DNA of 64,000 bases from Beroe forskalii (lineage: Eukaryota > Ctenophora > Nuda > Beroida > Beroidae), in assembly GCA_011033025.1 (NCBI GenBank), contig WFMF01000026.1, forward strand, positions 186,001 through 250,000. The letters are read 5' to 3'. The notes beneath the pieces were generated by a model. That model had not been told where the DNA came from and ran no database searches. It saw only the letters and a list, made by a program, of their open reading frames with translations. Positions 45,089 through 57,462 of this stretch are shown here, one piece after another (position 1 is the stretch's first letter; every line of letters begins with the position of its first letter). Made by a program: the position numbers and the translations under genes.

Positions 45089-48000
45089 CATTCCGCTTTC
45101 AGGCTCGAATACAGCCCCGGTGTAGTCAAGTTGGAAGAATTCCAAGAATTCCTGCACAATACCAGCAGCTAGCAGTCCTGAAAGAGTAAGTGATGTAAAA
45201 TGAACGTCAGTTAGGATTTTTTTCGTCCATGCGGAGATAGTTCCGATTCTTTCCAGGGTGACCATGTGGTCATCGTAAGGACTTTTTTACTAGGTAAGTC
45301 ATGAAAATATGCATGTCAGTACAGTTTGACCCAACTTAAAAACGCTGCTTTCAGAATTTTGAATCTTGGCCAAAATACGCGGCCTCTTTCCTTCTTAAAA
45401 AAACCACATCGTTGGCTGAAATGGAATTTTTGAACCATAAATGACCAAAAGTTCTAAAAATATGACTAAAAACTGCTCTTTCCCATTATTAAGCAGCAGA
45501 AAGTCCACTAAAATGATTAATATCATGCAATCCTTTTCCACTAGTCCTCAAGTATCTCAAAGAATTTCAGAATGAGATACGCTTACTAGTAGTGGCATGG
45601 TGTCTGATCAAAATATATTTCAAAGTATATTATTTCAAAACTGGTGTCAAACTGATGTCAAACAAAGTTGCTTTCATAATTTCAGAGGGGGATGAGGATG
45701 TAGGTGTCACGGTCATGAGCGAACTGGTGTCAAAAAGTGAACTGGTGTCATAAAGCGAATTGGTCTCTAAGGGCTAACTGGTGTCAAAGAGCAAACTGGT
45801 GTCAAAGAGCGAACTGGTATCAAGAGCAAACTGGTTTCAAAATGCGAACTGGTGTCGAGAGCGATCTGGTGTAAAAGAACGAACTGGTTTCAAAGAGCGA
45901 ACTGTTGATAAGAACGAACTGGTGTCAAGAGCGAACTGGTGACAAAGATCGAACTGGTGTCAAGAGCAAACTGGTTTCAAGAGCGATCTGGTGTGAAAGA
46001 GCGAACTCGTGTCAAAGAGCGAACTGGTGTAAAGATGAAACTGGCGTCAAAGAGCAAACTGGTTCGCTCTTGTCACCTGGTGCAAAAAGCGACCGGGTGA
46101 CACGAGTGAACTGGTGTCAAGAACGAACTGGTGTCAAGAGCGAACTGGTGTCAGAGCGAACAGGTGACGAGAACGAGTTGGTGTCAAAGAGCAAACTGGT
46201 GTCAAGAGCGAACTGGTGTCAAGAGCGAAAAGATGTCAAGAGCGAACTGGTGTCAAGAGAGAACTGGTGTCGAAGATCGAACTGGTGTCAAGAGCAAACT
46301 GGTGTCAAGAGCGATCTGGAGTGAAAGAGCGAACTTGCGTCAAAGAGCGAACTGGTGACAAGAAAGAACTGGTGTCAAGAGCGAATTGGAGTTAAGGAAC
46401 GAACTGGTGTCAAGAGCGAACTGGTGTCAAGAGCGATCTGGTGTGAAAGAGCGATCTGGTGTAAAAGAACGAACTGGTTTCAAAGAGCGAACTGGTGACA
46501 AGAACGAATCTGTGTCAAGGAGTGAACTGGTGTAAAGAGCGAACTGGTGACAAGAGCAAACTGGTGTCAAAGACCGAACGGATGTTATAGAGCCAACTGG
46601 TGTCAAGAAGAAACTGGCGTCAAAGGGCAAACTGGTTCGCTCTGGTCACCTGGTGCAAAAGATTGACCGGGTGACACGAGCGAACTGGTGTCAAGAACGA
46701 ACTGGTGTCAAGAGCGAACTGGTTTCAAAGAGCGAACAGGTGACAAGAACGAACTGGTGTCAATGATCATACTGGTGTCAAGAGCGAACTGGTGTCAAGA
46801 GCGATCTGGTGTGAAAGAGCGAACTTGTGTCAAAGAGCGAACTGGTGACAAGAAAGAACTGGTGTCAAGAGCGAATTGGAATTAAGGAGCGAACTGGTGT
46901 CAAGGAGTGAACTGGTGTCAAGAGCGAACTGGTGACAACAGCAAACTGGTGTCAAAGACCGAACGGATGTTATAGAGCGAACTGGTGTAAAGAAGAAACT
47001 GGCGTCAAAGAGCAAACTGGTTCGCTCTTGTCACCTGGTGCAAAAGAGCGACCGGGTGACACGAGTGAACTGGTGTCAAGAACGAACTGGTGTCAAGAGC
47101 GAACTGGTGTCAAAGAGTGAACTGGTGACGAGAACGAGTTGGTGTCAAAGAGCAAACTGGTGTCAAGAGCGAACTGGTGTCAAGAGCGAAAAGATGTCAA
47201 GAGCGAACTGGTGTCAAGAGAGAACTGGTGTCGAAGATCGAACTGGTGTCAAGAGCAAACTGGTGTTAAGAGCGATCTGAGTGAAAGAGCGAACTTGCGT
47301 CAAAGAGCGAAGAACTGGTGACAAGAAAGAACTGGTGCCAAGAGCGAAGGTCAAGAGCAAACTGGTTAAGGAACGAACTGGTGTCAACAGCGAACTGATG
47401 TCAAAGAGCGAACTGGTGCCAAAGAGCGAACTGGTGTCAAAGGGCGAACTGGTGTCAAGAGCGAACTGGTGTCAAAGAGCGAACTGGTGTAAAAAGAACT
47501 GGTTTCAAAGAGCACCCTGGTTTCAAAGAGCGAACTGGTGACAAGAGCGAACGAACTGGTATCGAAAGAGCGAGCGAATCTGTGTCAAGGAGCGAACTGG
47601 GCCAAAGAGCAAACTGGTTGAAAAACTGGCAAACTGGTGTCAAAAAAGAGCAAACTGGTGTCAAGAGCGAACTGGTGTCAAAGAGCGAACTGGTGTAAAA
47701 GAGCGAACTGGTTTCAAAGAGCGAACTGGTGACAAGAGCGAATCTGTGTCAAGGAGTGAACTGGTGTAAAGAGCCAACTGGTGTCAAGAAGAAACTGGCG
47801 TCAAAGGGCAAACTGGTTCGCTCTGGTCACCTGGTGCAAAAGATTGACCGGGTGACACGAGCGAACTGGTGTCAAGAACGAACTGGTGTCAAGAGCGAAC
47901 TGGTTTCAAGAGCGAAAAAGATGCAAGAGCGAACAGGTGACAAGAACGAACTGGTGTCAATGATCATACTGGTGTCAAGAGCGAACTGGTGTCAAGAGCG

Positions 48001-51000
48001 ATCTGGTGTAAAAGAACGAACTGGTTTCAAAGAGCGAACTGGTGTCAAGAGCGGACTGGTGACAAAGATCGAACTGGTGTCAAGAGCAAACTGGTTTCAA
48101 GAGCGATCTGGTGTGAAAAGAGCGAACAAAGCGTGGTCAAAGAGCGAACTGGTGTCAAAGTCAGTGAACTGGTGTAAAGAGCGACCGGGTGGTGTAAAGA
48201 ACGATGTGAACTGGTGTCAAGAACGAACTGGTGTCAAGAGCGAACTGGTGTCAAGAGCGAAAAGATGTCAAGAGCGAACTGGTGTCAAGAGAGAACTGGT
48301 GTCGAAGATCGAACTGGTGTCAAGAGCAAACTGGTGTCAAGAGCGATCTGGAGTGAAAGAGCGAACTGCGAACTGGTGACAAGAAAGATGTCAAGAGCGA
48401 ACTGGTGTGTCAAGGAGCAGAACTGGTGTCAAGAGCGAACTGGTGTCAAGAGCAAACTGGTGTGAAAAGAGCGAACGGGTGAAAAAGAGCGAACTGGTGT
48501 AAAAGAAAACTGGGTATCAAGAGCGAATCTGTGTCAAGGAGTGAACTGGTGTCAAGAGCGAACTGGTGACAAGAGCAAACTGGTGTCAAAGACCGAACGG
48601 ATGTTATAGAGCCAACTGGTGTCAAGAAGAAACTGGCGTCAAAGGGCAAACTGGTTCGCTCTGGTCACCTGGTGCAAAGCGACTGGAGGTGACAAAGAGC
48701 GAACTGGTGTCAAAGGGCGAAATGGTGTCAAGAGCGAACTGGTGTCAAAGAGCAGACTCAAAAGAGCAACACAAAACGAACTGGTGTCAATGATCATACT
48801 GGTGTCAAGAGCGAACTGGTGTCAAGAGCGATCTGGTGAAAGAGCGAACTTGTGTCAGAGCGAACTGGTGTAAAGAAAGAACTGGTGTCAAGAGCGAATT
48901 GGAATTAAGGAGCGAACTGGTGTCAAGGAGTGAACTGGTGTCAAGAGCAAACTGGTGACAACAGCAAACTGGTGTCAAAGACCGAACGGATGTTATAGAG
49001 CAAACTGGTGTAAAGAAGAAACTGGCGTCAAAGAGCAAACTGGTTCGCTCTTGTCACCTGGTGCAAAAGAGCGACCGGGTGACACGAGTGAACTGGTGTC
49101 AAGAACGAACTGGTGTCAAGAGCGAACTGGTGTCAAAAAGTGAACAGGTGACGAGAACGAGTTGGTGTCAAAGAGCAAACTGGTGTCAAGAGCGAACTGG
49201 TGTCAAGAGCGAAAAGATGTCAAGAGCGAACTGGTGTCAAGAGAGAACTGGTGTCGAAGATCGAACTGGTGTCAAGAGCAAACTGGTGTCAAGAGCGATC
49301 TGGAGTGAAAGAGCGAACTTGCGTCAAAGAGCGAACTGGTGACAAGAAAGAACTGGTGTCAAGAGCGAATTGGAGTTAAGGAACGAACTGGTGTCAAGAG
49401 CGAACTGGCCAAGAGCAAACTGGTTTCAAAGAGCAAACTGGTGTCAAAGAGCAAACTGGTGTCAAGAGCGAACTGGTGTCAAGAGCGATCTGGTGTAAAA
49501 GAACGAACTGGTTTCAAAGAGCGAACTGGTGACAAGAACGAACTGGTATCAAGAGCGAATCTGTGTCAAGGAGTGAACTGGTGTCAAGAGCGAACTGGTG
49601 ACAAGAGCAAACTGGTGTCAAAGACCGAACGGATGTTATAGAGCGAACTAGTGTCAAGAAGAAACTGGCGTCCAAGGGCAAACTGGTTCGCTCTGGTCAC
49701 CTGGTGCAAAAGATTGACCGGGTGACACGAGCGAACTGGTGTCAAGAACGAACTGGTGTCAAGAGCGAACTGGTTTCAAAGAGCGAACAGGTGACAAGAA
49801 CGAACTGGTGTCAATGATCATACTGGTGTCAAGAGCGAACTGGTGTCAAGAGCGAACTGGTGTCAAGAGCGAACTGGTGACAAATATCGAACTGGTGTCA
49901 AGAGCGAACTGGTTTCAAGAGCGATCTGGTGTGAAAGAGAGAACTCGTGTCAAAGAGCGAACTGGTGACAAGAAAGAACTGGTGTCAAAGAGCAAACTGG
50001 TTCGCTCTTGTTACCTGGTGCAAAAGAGCGACCGGGTGACACGAGTGAACTGGTGTCAAGAACGAACTGGTGTCAAGAGCGAACTGGTGTTAAGAGCAAA
50101 CTGGTGTAAAGAGCGAACTGGTGTCAAAGATCGAACTGGTGTCAAGAGCGAACTGGTGTCAAGAGCGAACTGGTGTCAAGAGCAAACTGGTGTCAAAGGT
50201 CGAATTGGTGTCAAAAGCAAACTGGTGTCAAGAGCAAACGTGTGTCAAAGAGCGAATTTGTGTCAAAGAGCGAACTGGTATCAGAGGGCGAACTGGTGTC
50301 AAAGAGCGAACTGGTGTCAAGAGCCCGGTGACAGAACACTGCTGATCTGCCACGCTCAGCGTGGCGACAAGTCGGCCTTCTCCAGACGTGATTTTGGCGA
50401 AAAATTAACGATAATCATAATCACTATTGATAGCTTTGGACGCAAAAGGGCGAGTCAACATTCATGACATTGGCAATTTCACACCATTTCGAACGGCACG
50501 TTATCATAGCTTAATAACGTAGGCATGGCCAGTGGCCTTGGAGTCGATATTGGTCAGAAAATGTCGTTATTGCTCCCGCAATGACTTAAATCGTTATGAG
50601 AATGAAGACGTGATTTCAGATCACGTATGCACTCATATCAGCGTTTACCATCTCAACATTTTCCTGTGTTTGAATAAGCGTAATTAAGCAGAGAATTGTG
50701 AACTTATGACAAAAATACCGTCATCATAGTCCATCGCAACGAAAGCAGCTATCAGATAATGTCTTCACTCAGATCGTTTTGCCACTTAGAGCGGAGACGT
50801 GATTTGAAAATCACGTCTGCGCGCTGAGCGTGGCAAAATGCTGATCTGAGCGTGCAGACGTGATCTGAAATCACGTCTCCGCTCTGAAAGTAGAACAACA
50901 CTGATCTGAGTGTGAAGACATTATCTGATAGCTGCAAAACTTTTCGTTGCGATAGACTTTGACATTTTGACGGTATTTTGATATCATTAGTTCACAACTC

Positions 51001-53302
51001 TTTGCTTAATTACGCTCATTATTCAAACACAAGGAAAATGTTTATAAGTGCATTTTAAGTAATCATCTTTCACTATTGTAAGTGCCGTAACTAAGTGTCA
51101 AATACTTGTCTGAATTCTGATCAGCAAGGCAGTCACCACCTCTTCTTTTGATCTTGTGGCATGTGTTTCATACCCAGCGCACAGTAATGGGTAATCGCTA
51201 TAAACAAATTAATGAACGAAACACAGTAACACACTCACTAAGTAGATTCATGCTGTGAGACGATACAAAATTGATATTATGCACCTTCCAGGCATGTTTT
51301 TGCTATGCATTCAAAAACCCTATAGGCACCAGGGTACCGTGCGCAATAAAGTATTACGCACTGTAGTGCCGAAATCCGGATTTATTACACACTGTAGGTC
51401 ATAATAATTTATTATGGTGTGCGTAATAATTTGTTTCGCACAGTCGACCCAGTTGTACCTTCATATCATAAATTAAAACATTTCCTTGTGTTTGGAATTA
51501 TCCCCTTTTTTACGAGTAATTACGGTGCAATTCAGTTTAATAACTCGTAAAAATTGCAAACCTCTGCAATAAAAACCTCGGCCTTCGGCCTCGGTTCTTA
51601 ATGCGATATAACACACTCGGGCCTTCGGCCCTCGTGTGTTATATCAAGGTTAGCAATTTTTACTCGTTACTAAACCCTTCAATGTATAATTTCGGGAAAA
51701 ACTATGCCGGTGATGGAAGACGTGATTTGGTACTTCTGAAATTTGGGATCGGCGAGATGCTGACTGTGTTCTGTCACTGGGGTCAAGAGTGAACTGGTGT
51801 CAAAGAGCGAACTGGTGTCAAGAGCGATCTTGTGTCAAAGAGCGAACTTGTGTCAAGAACGAATCGGTGTCAAGGAGCGATCTGGTGTCAAGAGCAAACT
51901 GGTGTCAAGAGCGAACTGGTGTCAAGAGCGAACTAGTGACAATAGCAAACTGCTGTCAAAGACCGAACGGATGTTATAAAGCGAACTGGTGTCAAGAAGA
52001 AACTGGCGTCAAAGAGCAAACTGGTTCGCTCTTGTCACCTGGTGTCGAAGAGCGAACTGGTGTCAAAGAGCAAACTGCTGTCAAAAAGGGAACTGGTGTC
52101 AAGAGCGAAATGATGTCAAGAGCAAACTGGTGTCAAGAGCCAAATGATGTCAAGAGCAAACTGGTGTCATGATCTAACTGGTGTCAAAGAGCGAACTGGT
52201 GTCAAGGAGCGAACTGGTGCCAAAGATCAAACTGGCGTCAAAGACAGATCTGGCGTTAATAAAGCAAACTGGTGTCAAAGAGCGAACTGGAGTCGAAAAG
52301 CAAATTTGTGTCACAGAGTGAACCGGTGCCAATGAATGAACTGGTACCAAAATGCGAACTTGTGTCAAAGATCGAACTGTTGATATAGACTAGACTGGTG
52401 TTGTAGGATGTTATAAAATTGCTCAAAGATTTGCATAATTCAATTTGTACTGAATTTTCCATGCTTACGTTAACTTACTTCTCAAACGTCAGTGCAGTGG
52501 ACGATACTATTATGAGGAAAAACGGGAACAGTGTATACATCCAGAGGAAAAATGAACCAGGCTTAATTAGGTAATGTCCACAATGTATGTTCAATCTACT
52601 GACAGGGTTCTAGAGTAAACTAGCAATGAAAGTGAAAGTAAGCCAGCATCAGAGTAAATTAACATTAGAGTGGTCTGTAAATTGGTTTCAAAGTTAACTA
52701 ATGTAGAAGCTGGTTAAGTCAGGCGAGAAGCACCAGTGTAAGGTGATGTTGCAAGGTTAAATATTTGGCTGGGAACAGTTGAATAGAATACTGAGACCAG
52801 AGATTACCCATAATGTAATGGGATAAAAAGGAACCAGCAACTTACCATCTTTGGTTGCCAGGAACTGCTGGAGACGCTTGTTATGATGTATCTTTCGGTT
52901 CTGAAGGTAGAAATAGTCAATTAAAATTTGCCCTCCATTGCCTTTTCACAAAGGAGCAATGGCATTTATGATCATGGTGCTGTGGATAAATCATCCTGTT
53001 CTTATTCAAGTTCCTTAACTTGAAACAACAACTTGAATATCAATTTTTCATTGGAATAGCTGATTTAACAAAAACTTTTGTTAACATTTTGATTTTAATG
53101 AAAGAAACTTCTTGGTTGTGCTGAGGTAATTATAACACATTTTATACACCAAATTTTGACGACTTACAGTTTTGTCTGTTTCCTCAAGAGCCAAGAAAAC
53201 TCCAGCCCGAAGCTGAGCTTGTATCTTTCCAAGAAGACCATTGTTTTCTAGAGTCTGAGTCACCAAATCTCTCAGTTCTGTATCCTCATCCCCTCCAGAC
53301 AT
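45089..53302 (-). CDS. CEP43: CEP43 (FGFR1OP/FOP), first three coding exons
   Basis: Exons 53168-53302 (45 codons, ATG at 53302), 52846-52900 and 45089-45177, all GT-AG and in phase. Exon 1 reads DTELRDLVTQTLENNGLL and FLALEE, near-identical to the N-terminus of human FOP. Exon 2 ends QQFLATKDG. Exon 3 is the LisH dimerisation region (GIVQEFLEFFQLDYTGAVFE). The family product is a centriole and ciliary base protein that dimerises through LisH and anchors CEP350 and CEP19. Exon 3 ends at ATG|GTGGGT in phase 0. The remaining exons (the family protein is about 400 residues) were not found to the left, where LINEs occupy 31-44 kb. Intron 2 is 7.7 kb and mostly satellite. Confidence 0.9.
45640..50323. 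repeat. Giant 17-bp GGTGTCA minisatellite in CEP43 intron 2, left block
   Basis: More than 250 units of GAGCGAACTGGTGTCAA (17 bp, variants 16-18). There is higher-order structure: a segment with CAAACTGGTTCGCTCTTGTC, CACCTGGTGCAAAAG and GACCGGGTGACACGAG recurs near 46055, 46640, 47010, 47810, 48650, 49040, 49680 and 50000. All three plus-strand frames are nearly free of stops because no unit contains one. The longest resulting frame is 242 codons and is not taken as a gene. Confidence 0.95.
50657..51040. repeat. 384-bp imperfect palindrome (foldback)
   Basis: CATTTTCCTGTGTTTGAATA at the left pairs with the inverted copy ending at 51040. Further in, GTAATTAAGCA/TGCTTAATTAC, CATCGCAACGAAA/TTTCGTTGCGAT and GCTATCAGATAATGTCTTC and its complement pair too. 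The centre contains GACGTGATTTGAAAATCACG and a second GACGTGAT/ATCACGTC pair. A transcript would fold into a long hairpin. Confidence 0.8.
51534..51675. repeat. Small MITE-like hairpin with about 29-bp arms
   Basis: AGTTTAATAACTCGTAAAAA and following TTGCAAACCT at 51534-51562 pair with 51646-51675. Inside are two compact hairpins, CCTCGGCC/GGCCTCGG-type (51577-51596) and ATATAACACAC ... GTGTGTTATAT with a GGCCTTCGGCC core (51606-51644). Confidence 0.7.
51782..52410. repeat. Giant GGTGTCA minisatellite, right block
   Basis: Continuation of the 45640-50323 array beyond the inserted element, with the same unit and the same higher-order marker at about 52010-52045. It decays after 52300. Confidence 0.93.
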
Positions 53303-54128
53303 TGCTGTAACTAGTTGACATGCATATTATCAGAAGAAAATAAAATGATGTACCTGATATAATCCAATTCAGTCAGTATGATGATGTTCATGATTAATAA
53401 TTAGCTATAACTTTGGTGCTCTCATTAGGTTTGATTTCATTATTGAGATTTCTGTGTTTCACTGCAATGATCAATCATATCAAACCTTCGTGCTCTGCTT
53501 TAATATTGAATTGAGTTCAGAGTGGAATTGGTCAAAATTTCAGAATACTTCAATAAAATCATGCAATATTGCTACAAATTAACTCTCCCTTCCAACTTGC
53601 CCTAACCTAGACCCTCCAGCCCAAGTGTACATATCTTAGGATTTTACCCTACCCCTGCTCCATACTTAGACCTTTGCACCTGTCTTGCCCAACACCACGT
53701 CAGAATAAAGAGATGGACATTGCCCATCAATGTACATATCAACACCCTGATCAGGGTAACTTCCAACCTCAAAGAAATAATGTAAAATAAAATAAAATAA
53801 AATATTTTTTGACGAAACTACATCAACACTCTTGTCCAAATATTATCAATGTTTCATTAATTAAACAGTATGCTGGATCTTCCAGTCCATGTCAGCTAAA
53901 CCTTAACACTGAATAATAAATTACAATAGCATAATATTGTATTGTGTTAAGATGGATGAAGATAAGCCTACAAATTCCTAAGCCTGCATAGGTGTGTGTA
54001 CACTGCGCGATGATAACAGGGCTATACGTTTTAGCAAGCCTACAAAGGGCCAGATCAATAGAATTCAAATTTAACTAGAGTGAAGTGAACATAAAAATAA
54101 AGGATTTTGATGAATACATTGACACAGC
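53303..54128. other. Region upstream of CEP43, no gene recognised
   Basis: It must hold the CEP43 promoter; no TATA or CpG island is obvious. At 53978-54040 there is a diverged copy of the CCTAAGCC(T/C)GCATAGGTGT module seen at 58941 and 59052. Confidence 0.45.
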
Positions 54129-54139
54129 TCTCAGAACAC

Positions 54140-57100
54140 CGTTGATACTAAAAGGTGGAACCACCCGAAACCACCCGAAACCACCCGAATCCACCCAACC
54201 CACCCGAAACCACCCCCGAAACCACCCAATAAAGCTCCGAAACCACCCGAAACCACCCGAAACCACCTGAAACCAGGCGAAACCAGCCAACCCACCCGAA
54301 ACCAGCCAACCCACCCGAAACCAGCCAACCCACCCGAAACCACCCGAAACCACCCGAAACCACCCAAAAACATTGTTTTTACTAAAATATTTTGTGAAAA
54401 ATACGAACCCAGCCCGAACCCAGCCCGAAACGAGCCACAATTTTTCTAAAAGGTGGAACGACCCGAAACCACCCGAAACCACCTGAAACCACCCAATCTA
54501 CCGAAACCACCCAACCCACCCGAAACCACCCAACCCACCCGAAACCACCCAATCTACCGAAACCACCCAACCCACCCGAAACCACCCAACCACCGAAACC
54601 ACCCAACCCACCCAACCCACCCAAAACCACCCAATCTGCTAAAACCACCCAACTCACCCGAAACCACCCAACCCACTTGAAGCTATCCAAAACCGCTCTG
54701 AAGACATGTTTGGGCGTGTCAGGTGGTGGTTTCGGATGGACAAGGTGGTTTCGTGGTTCGGTTGGGTTGGGTTAGTGTTCGGATCAGGGTAGCTGCATGA
54801 CCCCTGAAATCCGGTTGGAGCGAGGGAAATTTTGGACTTCAAGATAGTGGTTGATACTTAGCTTAGATGAGGAGCCGCCACACATTACGTCACCCTTTTT
54901 CCCCATTTTTAACCCCCTCCTCCGTCTGTCAGCATATGTCATCATTGGCTGACCCCTCCTATGCTTACGTCAGCTGTGGCCAAACCCCTCCTTTTTCAAA
55001 AACAAATTTTGGTTATTTCGAATCGAAACAACAGACATGAAATATCAGTCTTAAATGTGTGGTGTGATTCATATTGTTAAATTCGTTTAAACAAGCAATT
55101 TGCTTCTTATTGCTATAGACGAACCTCATTTAATCATAAAATATGGCCTGTCACGTGTCCAGTTAGTTGGAAATATAGTCATATTGCAGAAATGAAATAG
55201 GTACTCCGAAAACTTTGGAAATCGTACTACTACCTAAGTTTCAAAAATTTAAAATTTTGCTGACGTCAACAAACCCAAACCCCCCTCCCCTGCCCCTGTA
55301 AGCATTTGAAAACCCCCTCCCCTGTATAGTGATGACGTAATATGTGACAGCTCCTAAGATTATTTTCACGAGGGAGCCCAACTGGTCGTTTTTGATAGGT
55401 ATATATCTTGAGGCCTGAAAAGGATGGCAAATTGGGCCATAAACAGAGCAAAGAAGTTTCGGAGAGCAAAATTTAAAAAAAGGCGTGAGATGGTACGCAA
55501 TAAATATGAATGTAGTTCATGATAGCTATCTTTAGACTATCGGATGGGTTGTCGGGTTGAATGGGTGGACTCCGTTAATTCAGTGGTTTCAGGTGGGTTA
55601 GGATGTTCAAACTTTCAGAATCCAAAAGTTTACTCAAATGTGTGACCACGGAATGGTTTCTGTATAATCAGGGCAGAAAAAAAACATAATTAATAGAGTA
55701 TGAAAATTGGAACATGTAATAATAATGAAAGTTTAGAATGAACACGATGACAATACGAAAACCAAACACTCTCAAACGTAATTTTCAATAAATGATCCGA
55801 ATTTGTACATAACATTTGGGCATGCCATGTACATCTGCCTACGAATGGCTGTCACAAAATGGCGATGTGCGCATTCAGTATTCATACGTATTTGATATTG
55901 CCCGGTTTCTTTCTTTTCTTTGTAAATGTACAGGGTGCGCCAAAAGTCTTGACCCTTATTTTTGATCATTCGAAAAAATACATAAGATATTTCGATTCTG
56001 TAAAAGTTTCTTTCAATATAACCAAAGAATGGCGGATTCTGAGATTTTCAGGTTGCTGGGACGTCCCTAACCACGAGTTCCATAGCAACCGACCTAAAAT
56101 TGAAGATTTTTAACGTTTCTGACATTTAGATCAAGACCACATTTTATGTTTTGATTACTCATCATACAGGATAGATATTTCGATTCTGTGAAAATTTTCA
56201 GTGATCATAACAAGTCAACGCTAATTCTAGTTTTTCAGATTGCCATGGCTTTCATTGCAAGCACACGAGTTTCCATAACAACCAAGTACAGCAAGCTGAA
56301 TTTCAACACGGCCGTTGATATAAATTTCAGTTTCAGATGTCTACAATCTCTGGTCTATGACTACGTAATATTTGAAATTTGCGAGCTTTATGCCACTACT
56401 TCCATGCAATTGTGCTCGTAAAATAATCCATGCACATTGCACGTGGCACATGATCAGTTCATGATTCATCATTGCATGTGATCATTAAATTTCGGAAAGT
56501 TACCAAATTTCCTCATTTTATTTGGTAACAGGCTATACATCATATAATGGAGATTGGAGTAATGGTACCCTACACACTAAGTTAACGTAAAATCGACAGA
56601 GTATCAAAATGTACATATCGGAGGAGAATGATTGATATGATCACAATTGCCAGTTTAGAAACCGTCAGTCCACCATAACCCAAAATTCATCGTTCGGATT
56701 GTTGTGGGTTGTTTTGGGTTGTTTCGGGCTGTTTGGCTCCTCTGAAACAGCACAAAGTGCATAATTCATATTTTGTGGAATCGCCTGGTTTCCAGGTGGT
56801 TTGAATACCAATTCATAAAAATTTCTAAAACTAGCGCAAAACGAACCAAAATTTTACTTAAATTTGAACTACCCCAAAACCACCCGACCCACCCAGAATA
56901 TGGATTTTGGGATAGTTCAGGTGGGTTGGGTCGTTTAGATCATTTTTGGTTAGAATTCCCAATTTGTAAAGAATTTTGAAGCTTGAGCCATTTACCTTTG
57001 TTTTGGAACTACCCGAAAACCCACCAGACCAACCCAAAATATGAATTTTGACATTTTGGGTGGTTTGGAATGATGGTGGTTCAGTGGTTTTCGCTGGTTC

Positions 57101-57462
57101 GGGTGGTTTGGGTGGTTTCGGGTGGTTTCGTTGGTTTCGGTGTTTAAGTTCCCCCAATTTATGCTAAAATTTCGAAACCATCCGAAACCAGCCCGAAACC
57201 AGCCCAAACGACCCAAAATTTAACAAAATTTAGGTGAACCGAAACCACCGAAACCACCGAAACCACCGAAACCCCAGCCCCCGTTGGCTGGGTTGGGTTA
57301 AATGATTTGGAAATGGATTTCGGATGGTTTCGGATGGTTTCAGGTGATTTAATTTCGGGTGGTTTGAATGGTTTGAGTTATGTTTGGTTTCGGGGTGGTT
57401 TCGGGTGGGTTGGGTGGTTTGGTGGTTTGAATTGGTTTGGTTTTCACCTTTTAGTATCAACG
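54140..57462. mobile_element. Foldback transposon with 18-bp TIRs, 10-bp TSD and CCACCCGAAA repeats
   Basis: The left end CGTTGATACTAAAAGGTG (54140-54157) is matched perfectly by the inverted right end (57445-57462). CTCAGAACAC is duplicated exactly at 54130-54139 and 57463-57472. Inside each end come tandem CCACCCGAAA units: 54157-54665 on the left, and the inverted GGTGGTTTCGGG form at 56695-57440 on the right. Between them is unique sequence with a family C repeat. Long inverted ends built of short tandem repeats are the signature of foldback elements. A 9-11 bp duplication suggests Mutator-like mobilisation. No transposase is seen. Confidence 0.9.
56022..56285 (+). repeat. Dispersed repeat family C, copy 2
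   Basis: Matches 28335-28620. Just upstream, at about 55930, lies ACAGGGTGCGCCAAAAGTCT, which resembles Tc1/mariner-type terminal repeats, so the family may derive from such an element. It lies inside the foldback transposon. Confidence 0.7.

Larger units (their letters stand above)
50324..51781. mobile_element. Non-autonomous TIR element inserted into the satellite (16-bp TIR, 8-bp TSD)
   Basis: The left end CCCGGTGACAGAACAC (50324-50339) and the right end, read inverted, CCCAGTGACAGAACAC (51766-51781) differ at one base. GTCAAGAG flanks both sides (50316-50323, 51782-51789). An 8-bp duplication would fit hAT-type transposition, although the flanks are themselves satellite, which weakens the TSD argument. 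No transposase frame is present. Inside are a 384-bp imperfect palindrome and a small MITE-like hairpin. Confidence 0.75.

Noticed and set aside
49739..50467. Open frame of 242 codons, and similar long frames throughout 45.9-52.2 kb
   Set aside because: They are read-through of the 17-bp satellite, which has no stop codon in any plus frame. The protein is a 17-residue repeat cycling through the three frames, and the region is a spliced-out CEP43 intron.
54075..54690. Gly/Trp/Phe-rich minus-strand frames and Pro/Asn/His-rich plus-strand frames
   Set aside because: Both strands are translations of the CCACCCGAAA tandem repeats of the foldback transposon ends.
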